A DNA stretch of 6,621 bases, from contig VAYL01000051.1 in the NCBI GenBank assembly GCA_005884305.1, positions 1 to 6,621 of the forward strand, read 5' to 3'. A model generated the notes under the pieces. It ran no database searches and was not told where the DNA came from. It was given only the letters and a program-made list of their open reading frames with translations. The DNA comes from Actinomycetota bacterium (lineage in GTDB: Bacteria > Actinomycetota > Thermoleophilia > Solirubrobacterales > 70-9). Positions 1 to 4,701 of the stretch are shown piece after piece (position 1 is the stretch's first letter; each line of letters opens with the position of its first letter). The translations under genes were made by a program, and so were the position numbers.

Positions 1-842
1 GCCGATGTGCCGGAGGAGGCGTTCGCATCGATCCCGAGCGGCCGAAGGCCGAGCCCGTTGACGTGCAGGAGCGTCAGATCGTTGCGCGGGTCGTAGTGCA
101 CCGCCGTGGCGTCGAAGGTGTCGCCCGCCTGCGTCGTGACGGTGGTGGAGTCCTCTCCGGCGACCACGTGGGCGTTCGTCACGACGAGATCCTTCCCCGC
201 TACCCACCCGGAGCCCTCGATCCCCAGGCCGCAGGCCGAGCCGAGGACCTTCACGACACTGTGGCCGGCGCGCCGCACATCCGGGTCGTGGCCGATCGCC
301 GAGGTCGGCGGTGCGACCCTCGCCTCCGGGCCCGAGACGGATGGAACCGGGTCCACATGCCGCAGCAGGTTCAGAATCGGCCCGCTCGGCGGCAGCACGT
401 CGTTGAGGGCGCCGAGAATCCTGGACTGCTGAAGCGCATCGCGCACGCCGCGATCGCCCGGCCCCGGGACGTTCAGCGCAGCGGCGCCGAAGGCCCAGGC
501 CAGGAGCAGCCCGAGCGCGCATAGGAGGATCGCGCCGGCAACTCCGTCGATCTGCCCCAGCGCCCCGCCTCGCGGAACGAACCGCAGCCTGACCGACTCG
601 GCGACCCCCTCCATCACGACGGCGACAGCGGTACCCACGAGCAGGCCACACACAACCGTGACGAGCGGAGCGTAGGGCGACTCGCCGCCCTCGGCAAGCA
701 GTGCCGGCCCGAGCCTTCCGCCGATGATCGCCCCGAGCACGAACCCAGCGAGCGGAAGCGCGCTCGCCAGGAGCCCTCGCTCGTACCCGATCGCCGCGAA
801 AGCGATCGCGAAGACGATGATGCCCGCATCTACGAGGTTCAC
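1..842 (-). CDS. MarP-like membrane serine protease (CvpA + trypsin-like), C-terminus cut by window edge
   Basis: Read on the minus strand from GTG at 842-840, this gives 280 codons and runs off the left edge. Residues 1-120 form a CvpA-type membrane domain with four hydrophobic helices (about 3-20, 24-42, 57-77 and 97-119). A linker leads to a trypsin-like domain from about residue 195. His225 lies in the motif TNAHVVAG and Asp255 in DPRNDLTLLHV; these are two of the three catalytic residues, and the serine would lie beyond the window. Cys204 sits 21 residues before the histidine, as does the disulfide cysteine of mycobacterial MarP (Rv3671c). MarP is a periplasmic protease needed for acid and oxidative-stress survival that processes a peptidoglycan hydrolase. 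The GTG is chosen because AAAGG lies 8 nt upstream and the protein begins directly with the first helix. Family assignment is firm; the substrate is inferred only by analogy. Confidence 0.9.
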   Translation of the reverse strand, partial: MNLVDAGIIVFAIAFAAIGYERGLLASALPLAGFVLGAIIGGRLGPALLAEGGESPYAPLVTVVCGLLVGTAVAVVMEGVAESVRLRFVPRGGALGQIDGVAGAILLCALGLLLAWAFGAAALNVPGPGDRGVRDALQQSRILGALNDVLPPSGPILNLLRHVDPVPSVSGPEARVAPPTSAIGHDPDVRRAGHSVVKVLGSACGLGIEGSGWVAGKDLVVTNAHVVAGEDSTTVTTQAGDTFDATAVHYDPRNDLTLLHVNGLGLRPLGIDANASSGTS

Positions 843-846
843 GGCG

Positions 847-860
847 GGTACCTTTGTACC
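847..860. repeat. Inverted repeat between divergent starts (GGTAC-CTTT-GTACC)
   Basis: A perfect 5-bp inverted repeat with a 4-base spacer sits within the 21 bp that separate the protease GTG (842) from the transpeptidase TTG (864). Its position suggests a regulator site or an mRNA hairpin around the protease ribosome binding site. The arms are short, so chance is possible. Confidence 0.4.
851..855 (-). promoter_or_regulatory. Ribosome binding site of the MarP-like protease
   Basis: The minus strand reads AAAGG, 8 nt before the GTG at 842. It supports that start over any longer reading. It overlaps the loop of the 847-860 inverted repeat, so it could be exposed or masked by RNA folding. Confidence 0.5.
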
Positions 861-863
861 GGC

Positions 864-2603
864 TTGAGCACCTTTAGTTCCCGGGCGGCGCGGCGGCGGC
901 GCCTTCTGACACGCGCCTTTCCGATCGCTTTGCTCGGCCTGGCGGCGTTCGTCGCAGGGGTCATCTTCGGTGCCGGAAACACCGATCTCGGCAGCGCCCA
1001 GGCGTTCGCAGATGCATGGGCGAAGCAGGACTTCCGCGGTATGTACACCGAGATCTCGGCCTCTTCCGCGGGGCGATATCCGCTCGACGAGTTCACCGCC
1101 GACTACAAGAAGGCACAGGACACCGCGACGGTGAAGCAAGTTGACGCCGGCGAGGCGTCGGAGTCGGATTCCGGCGGTGGCTCGGCCGCTTCGGTGCCGG
1201 TGACGCTGACGACCCACGCCTTCGGCCAAATCAACCGCGATCTCGTCCTTCCGCTGGACGGCGGCAAGGTGGACTGGGCCCCGAAGCTCGTCTTTCCCGG
1301 GCTGCGGCCGGGCGAGCGGCTGGTGAGGCACACCACCGTGCCGAAGCGGGCGCCGATCCTGGCGAACGACGGCACACCGCTCGCCGAGGGTCCCGCGACG
1401 GCGCGGTTCTCGCCCCTGGGAGCTGCCGCGACGGCGGTCGCGGGAAGCGTCTCCGTGCCCCACAAGAAGGAGCAGGTGAAGCTCGAGCGCCTCGGCTTCC
1501 CGGCCGGCTACCCGACCGGCACCAGCGGCCTCGAGCTCGCGTTCAATACCCGCCTCGCGGGTCATCCGGGCGGCGAGCTCGTCGCCCTGCCCCACGGCGG
1601 CGGCAAGACCGCCGGAGGGCGCACGCTGGCTGCGACCAAGCCCATCCAGGGCAAGCCGGTGCACACGACGATCGACCCCGACCTCCAGCAGGCGGCCGTC
1701 GCGGCGCTGGGTGGCACGTACGGCGGGGTCGCGGTGCTTGACCCCGACGATGGCTCCGTTCGTGCGGTGGCCGGCATCGCGTTCTCGGGGCCACAGCCGC
1801 CGGGCTCCACGTTCAAGCTGATCACCACCACCGCGGCCCTCGAGGCCGGCGTCGTCAAGCTCAGCGACACCTTCCCGATCCAAACCTCGACCGTCGTCGG
1901 CGGCCGGGAGGTGGAGAACGCCAACGGCGAGGCATGCGGCGGTACGTTCGCCGAGGCGTTCGCGGAGTCGTGCAACAGCGTCTTCGTCCCGCTGGGCCCC
2001 AAGATCGGCTCCAAGCGTCTCGTCGGGACCGCGGAGAGCTACGGATTCAACTCACCGCCGAGCCTGTACACCGAGCAGGCCCTCAAGGCAGCCGGCATCC
2101 CGTCGAGCACACTCCCGAAGAGCATCCCAGCGGATGTGGACCTGGGCGTCACCGCGATCGGCCAGGGCGAGGTGCTTGCGACCCCGCTCGAGATGGCCTC
2201 GGTCGCACAGACGATCGCGAACGGCGGCGTCCGGGAGCCGACTTCCCTGGTGACCGACCACTCCCTGCGCGCGGACGCGAAGCCGGTCCGGGTGACCTCG
2301 AGCGACATCGCATCGACCCTGCGCACGCTCATGATCGGCGTCGTCACCAGCGGCACCGGGACGGCCGCCGCCCTACCGGGCATCCAGGTCGCCGGCAAGA
2401 CCGGCACCGCCGAGCTCGGGCCGGTCGTCGGCCATGGGAAGACGACGGAGCAGCGCGTTGACGCCTGGTTCACGGCATTCGCCCCCGCGAGCGATCCGAA
2501 GCTCGTCGTCGCGGCGATGGTGGTGAACGCGAACGGCGCCGGCGGCGACGTTGCGGCCCCGATCGTGCGGAGCGTGATGGCGTCCGCCTTCGGCGTGAGC
2601 TAG
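864..2603 (+). CDS. Class B penicillin-binding protein, transpeptidase with MecA_N (NTF2-like) domain
   Basis: This 579-residue D,D-transpeptidase cross-links peptidoglycan outside the membrane. It has a basic N-terminus (RRRR at 10-13) and one membrane anchor (about 18-37). A MecA_N/NTF2-like domain follows (about 43-150), then a PBP dimerisation region (about 155-250) with the RAPILANDGTPLA and TGTSGLE signatures. The transpeptidase domain starts near residue 265 with TIDPDLQ. All three active-site motifs are intact: S315-T-F-K318, S369-C-N371 and K512-T-G-T. Length and domain order resemble mycobacterial PBP-lipo (Rv2864c) and Bacillus PbpC, but there is no lipobox, so it is held by a signal anchor. 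TTG at 864 is the only start that keeps the basic stretch and the anchor; no good Shine-Dalgarno precedes it. It diverges from the protease and converges with the gene ending at 2608. Low beta-lactam affinity is possible but cannot be read from sequence. Confidence 0.93.
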   Translation: MSTFSSRAARRRRLLTRAFPIALLGLAAFVAGVIFGAGNTDLGSAQAFADAWAKQDFRGMYTEISASSAGRYPLDEFTADYKKAQDTATVKQVDAGEASESDSGGGSAASVPVTLTTHAFGQINRDLVLPLDGGKVDWAPKLVFPGLRPGERLVRHTTVPKRAPILANDGTPLAEGPATARFSPLGAAATAVAGSVSVPHKKEQVKLERLGFPAGYPTGTSGLELAFNTRLAGHPGGELVALPHGGGKTAGGRTLAATKPIQGKPVHTTIDPDLQQAAVAALGGTYGGVAVLDPDDGSVRAVAGIAFSGPQPPGSTFKLITTTAALEAGVVKLSDTFPIQTSTVVGGREVENANGEACGGTFAEAFAESCNSVFVPLGPKIGSKRLVGTAESYGFNSPPSLYTEQALKAAGIPSSTLPKSIPADVDLGVTAIGQGEVLATPLEMASVAQTIANGGVREPTSLVTDHSLRADAKPVRVTSSDIASTLRTLMIGVVTSGTGTAAALPGIQVAGKTGTAELGPVVGHGKTTEQRVDAWFTAFAPASDPKLVVAAMVVNANGAGGDVAAPIVRSVMASAFGVS

Positions 2604-2607
2604 AGCC

Positions 2608-2925
2608 CTACTCCTGCTGCGAGGGAAACCCGATCGCCGCCGCGATGATCACCGTGATCCCGCCGAGCAGCGCGATCACGCCGCCGAGCGTGGCCGATGG
2701 CTGGGCGATGATCGCCCCGGCGATCGAGGCGACCGCGCCGCCCGCGAGGATCCACCACCACCCGCCACCGTCGCGCGGGCGCAGAGGGAGCGCCATGAGC
2801 GTTGCCAGGGCGATCAGGACCAGGCACGCGATCCGGAAGCCCGTGCCAAAGATCCCGATGACGACGATGAATGCCGCAATCGCGGCCACGACCAGAGCAA
2901 TCCGAAGGACGACGTCAGATGTCAA
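2608..2925 (-). CDS. Small four-helix membrane protein, unknown function
   Basis: This 105-residue protein is almost entirely hydrophobic, with helices at about 6-27, 31-47, 57-74 and 79-100. A short basic and glycine/tryptophan-rich turn (RPRDGGGWWW, 49-58) lies between helices 2 and 3. I do not recognise a family. The start is TTG at 2925, which overlaps the end of the upstream lipoprotein gene by 11 bp (its stop is at 2917-2915). This suggests translational coupling, because no strong ribosome binding site is visible. The stop at 2610-2608 lies only 4 bp from the convergent transpeptidase stop. Reality is supported by the coherent hydrophobic pattern and the operon-like overlap. The exact start is uncertain, since downstream ATT is the only near alternative. 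Confidence 0.75.
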   Translation of the reverse strand: MTSDVVLRIALVVAAIAAFIVVIGIFGTGFRIACLVLIALATLMALPLRPRDGGGWWWILAGGAVASIAGAIIAQPSATLGGVIALLGGITVIIAAAIGFPSQQE

Positions 2926-3475
2926 GCTGGACTCTGCCGGTCTCCTCAGGCGACGGGATCTCCAGCGTCAACGGCCGGTCCTGGACCGCGGAGCTGTCGA
3001 TGCGGAACAGGACCATGGCCCCCTCGATCGGTCCGTTGGCCGCCGGCGTCTCGCCCTCCGGTACCTGGTCCCCAGGATGGATCGTGGCACCGAGCTTGAG
3101 CGCGAACAGGCTCTTGCTCGGGATCGGATCGAAGGTATCTCCGACCGTGTCGACGACCTTGAAGTCGGTGGCGACCTGGGCGGAGCTGTCTCCGTCGTTG
3201 TCGACCCGCATGAACACGCCGAGGTAGTACTGGTCGGGCCCGGGTGGCTTCTGCCCCACGAGATACGCGCTGTCCTCCTCGTCGGCCGGGTTCAGGATGC
3301 GCGTGATCTGAACGTTGTAGAGCAGATCGCCAAGCTTGATGCCCTGTCCCTCGGTCACCTGATTGGCGTTCTCGGGGGCAGTGTCGCAGCCGGAGAGCAC
3401 CACCCCGAGCGCGATCGCCGCGATGGCCGCGACGACGACCCCCAGCCTGGTCATGAAGCCCGTTGCGCGCTGCAT
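2915..3475 (-). CDS. Secreted lipoprotein with telokin-like (DUF4352-type) domain
   Basis: The 186-residue product has a lipoprotein signal peptide: a short basic N-terminus, a hydrophobic stretch (11-26) and the lipobox L27-S-G-C30. The mature protein should therefore be lipid-anchored on the outer face of the membrane. The rest (about 44-175) looks like the immunoglobulin-like DUF4352/telokin-like fold: LGDLLYNVQITRI, then YYLGVFMRVDNDGDSS, then a DTVGDTFDP stretch and a closing strand around PLTLEIPSP. That domain is common in Gram-positive lipoproteins and its role is generally unknown. ATG at 3475 is used here; ATG at 3454 (residue 8) would also leave a workable signal peptide, and neither has a clear ribosome binding site. 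It starts 12 bp after the upstream SRPBCC stop and overlaps the downstream membrane gene. The lipoprotein call is strong; the domain call is by pattern memory. Confidence 0.88.
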   Translation of the reverse strand: MQRATGFMTRLGVVVAAIAAIALGVVLSGCDTAPENANQVTEGQGIKLGDLLYNVQITRILNPADEEDSAYLVGQKPPGPDQYYLGVFMRVDNDGDSSAQVATDFKVVDTVGDTFDPIPSKSLFALKLGATIHPGDQVPEGETPAANGPIEGAMVLFRIDSSAVQDRPLTLEIPSPEETGRVQLDI

Positions 3476-3487
3476 GGCGGCGGAAGT

Positions 3488-3991
3488 CTAAGTGACCGGC
3501 ATCCGAGACCCGCCGGCGATGACAACGCGCTCGGCCGGGCGGCCCGACTCGACGATTTTCTTGAGCCTCGCCAGCGCGGTCGACCAGTGGCGCCGGTAGA
3601 AGCGCTCGCCAAACCGCCGTTCGCGGAGCCGGTCGACCGGATGCGTGGGCTCGGTTCCGAAGCGCACCGTGACCACCGACGTCGCCGAGGCGGGACCCTC
3701 GACGATCTCCCAACCGGTCATGATGGGGATCCGATCGAGCCGCGCGCCCTTGCCGCGTTCGAGAATCCGGTAGGGCCGATCCGTCTCGACGATGACGGTC
3801 TCCATCCACAGATGGGCCTTCGCGATGTGCATCCGCGCTGACGCGCCCACCCCGGCGGACTCCAACCGCTCCAGGTGATAATGGCTGAGGAAGTGATCGG
3901 TGAACGCCTGCCTGTTCGCCAGGTCGCGGAGGAAGTCGAAGATCCGCTCCCGGGGAGCATCGATGGTGTTGCTCGCGGAGACCGGTCCCAT
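3488..3991 (-). CDS. SRPBCC-fold protein (polyketide cyclase/START-like)
   Basis: This 167-residue soluble protein begins with the classic SRPBCC opening: a strand (SASNTIDAPRERIFDFLRDL, residues 5-24) running into the first helix. A YHLERLESAGVGASARMHI strand pair follows, then WMETVIVETDRPYRI, GWEIVEGPASATSVVTVRF and a C-terminal helix (about 126-148, ending RLKKIVESG) that would cap a hydrophobic ligand pocket. The family binds lipids, polyketides or other hydrophobic ligands; no catalytic residues can be assigned. ATG at 3991 is chosen because the SRPBCC fold begins right after it. A GGAAG lies about 14 nt upstream, rather far for a ribosome binding site. It is probably the first gene of the minus-strand trio, transcribed from the 93-bp spacer that also serves the FHA gene. 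Confidence 0.87.
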   Translation of the reverse strand: MGPVSASNTIDAPRERIFDFLRDLANRQAFTDHFLSHYHLERLESAGVGASARMHIAKAHLWMETVIVETDRPYRILERGKGARLDRIPIMTGWEIVEGPASATSVVTVRFGTEPTHPVDRLRERRFGERFYRRHWSTALARLKKIVESGRPAERVVIAGGSRMPVT

Positions 3992-4025
3992 GGGCGGTCA
4001 GCATTCTTCCAATTTGCGACCGTTT

Positions 4026-4042
4026 CGGACAACAAGTGTCCG
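4026..4042. repeat. Inverted repeat CGGACA-ACAAG-TGTCCG, candidate operator
   Basis: A perfect 6-bp inverted repeat with a 5-base spacer lies near the middle of the 93-bp spacer between the divergent SRPBCC (3991) and FHA (4085) starts. The spacer is also locally poorer in GC than the coding sequence. This placement suits an operator acting on both genes, but no regulator can be named. Confidence 0.4.
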
Positions 4043-4061
4043 GGCACCAAGAGGCCATCGT

Positions 4062-4067
4062 TAGAAT
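4062..4067 (+). promoter_or_regulatory. Possible -10 element for the FHA gene (TAGAAT)
   Basis: TAGAAT differs from TATAAT by one base and lies 17 bp before the ATG. It would place the transcript start about 10 nt before the coding region. No convincing -35 hexamer is found at the right distance, so this is tentative. Confidence 0.3.
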
Positions 4068-4078
4068 TGCCACGAGCC

Positions 4079-4084
4079 GAGGGG
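4079..4084 (+). promoter_or_regulatory. Shine-Dalgarno-like GAGGGG directly at the FHA start
   Basis: GAGGGG abuts the ATG at 4085 with no spacer but lies 6 nt before an in-frame TTG at 4091. This makes the TTG a real alternative start; the two differ by only two residues. Confidence 0.35.
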
Positions 4085-4630
4085 ATGGATTTGCTGGTTG
4101 ACGAAGGATTCGACGTCCGCGCACCCGGAGAACTCGCAGCTGGATCGCTGGTCTGTGTCGGCTGCGGCTACTCGGTGGTGCTGGAGGTGGATGACGACCT
4201 TCCCACGTGTCCAGCGTGCGGCGGCACCCAGTTCCGGCGGGCCTCGCTGTTCGAGTCGCGGACGCTCGACACCGAGGCGATCTCACCCGCCTCAGCCCCG
4301 CCCACCTGGCTGGACGAGGTTCGCGCGCAGATCGACCTCACGAGCCGCTACCTCGCGTACGAGGAGGACGGCGAGCCAATCGTCTTCGAGCTCCCCGCGG
4401 GCTGGACCCGCATCGGGCGCAGCTCCGCGGCCGACCTGCGACTCGACGACGTCACCGTCTCGCGCCGCCACGCCCTCGTGGTGCGCACCCCGGAGAACGA
4501 GCTTCGCGCCCTTGACGATCGCAGCCTGAACGGCCTGTCCGTCAATGGGGACAAGGTCGAGTGGACCGCGCTCACTGCGGGAGACGAGCTCGAGATCGGC
4601 CGCTACCGCCTGTACGTGCTCGGGGACTGA
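4085..4630 (+). CDS. Zinc-ribbon plus FHA domain protein
   Basis: From ATG 4085 the product has 181 residues. Residues 24-45 form a zinc ribbon, C24-x2-C27 and C42-x2-C45, within a CGYSV...CPACGG context. A linker (about 50-95) leads to a C-terminal FHA domain (about 99-179). Its phosphothreonine-binding motifs are clear: G111-R112-S113, S126-R-R-H129 and N149-G150 followed by VNG (153-155). FHA domains bind phosphothreonine on partners of Ser/Thr kinases, so this is probably a signalling adaptor, with the ribbon serving structure or protein or nucleic-acid contact. The frame stays open upstream to 3875, but that stretch overlaps the SRPBCC gene on the other strand and has no domain content, so the short start is preferred. 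No membrane segment is present and no kinase or phosphatase lies nearby. It runs in the same direction as the cyclase gene 71 bp downstream. Confidence 0.9.
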   Translation: MDLLVDEGFDVRAPGELAAGSLVCVGCGYSVVLEVDDDLPTCPACGGTQFRRASLFESRTLDTEAISPASAPPTWLDEVRAQIDLTSRYLAYEEDGEPIVFELPAGWTRIGRSSAADLRLDDVTVSRRHALVVRTPENELRALDDRSLNGLSVNGDKVEWTALTAGDELEIGRYRLYVLGD

Positions 4631-4646
4631 AAGCACGCGCTATGAG

Positions 4647-4661
4647 CGGGCTTTCGGCCCG
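4647..4661 (+). terminator. Weak hairpin after the FHA gene (CGGGC-TTTCG-GCCCG)
   Basis: A 5-bp GC-rich stem with a 5-nt loop begins 17 bp after the FHA stop. No T-tract follows it, so it may be an attenuating or factor-dependent structure, or nothing. It is the only terminator-like element in the gap before the cyclase. Confidence 0.3.
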
Positions 4662-4671
4662 TTCCGATGGG

Positions 4672-4677
4672 TAGGCT
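4672..4677 (+). promoter_or_regulatory. Possible -10 element for the cyclase gene (TAGGCT)
   Basis: TAGGCT fits the loose actinobacterial TANNNT pattern and lies 24 bp before the GTG start, leaving room for a short leader with a ribosome binding site. No clear -35 is seen, so read-through from the FHA gene is equally possible. Confidence 0.25.
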
Positions 4678-4689
4678 GTCGGATCGCCC

Positions 4690-4695
4690 GAGGGG
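4690..4695 (+). promoter_or_regulatory. Ribosome binding site of the squalene-hopene cyclase
   Basis: GAGGGG lies 6 nt before GTG at 4702, a normal spacing. It decides this start over the later in-frame GTG and ATG codons (near 4792 and 4813). Confidence 0.65.
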
Positions 4696-4701
4696 CATCG
4701 C

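Noticed and set aside
63..524. Plus-strand frames across the left end
   Set aside because: The minus strand here encodes the CvpA-protease with intact His and Asp motifs; the plus-strand frames have no coherent fold.
2585..2595. CGCC-TTC-GGCG hairpin near the transpeptidase stop as a terminator
   Set aside because: The stem is only 4 bp, lies within the coding sequence and is not followed by a T-tract.
2645..3841. A 398-codon open frame on the plus strand
   Set aside because: It is antisense to the membrane protein, lipoprotein and SRPBCC genes, all with clear domain features. Its translation is arginine/aspartate-rich with no recognisable fold, as expected of a high-GC shadow frame.
3875..4084. 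A 70-codon N-terminal extension of the FHA protein
   Set aside because: It would overlap the 5' end of the divergent SRPBCC gene and remove the promoter spacer. The extension has no domain features, while ATG 4085 begins just ahead of the zinc ribbon.
2946..4286. A 446-codon open frame on the minus strand
   Set aside because: It runs through the lipoprotein and SRPBCC genes in another frame and crosses the divergent spacer into the FHA gene antisense. The composition is Arg/Gly/Pro-rich and no domain is visible.
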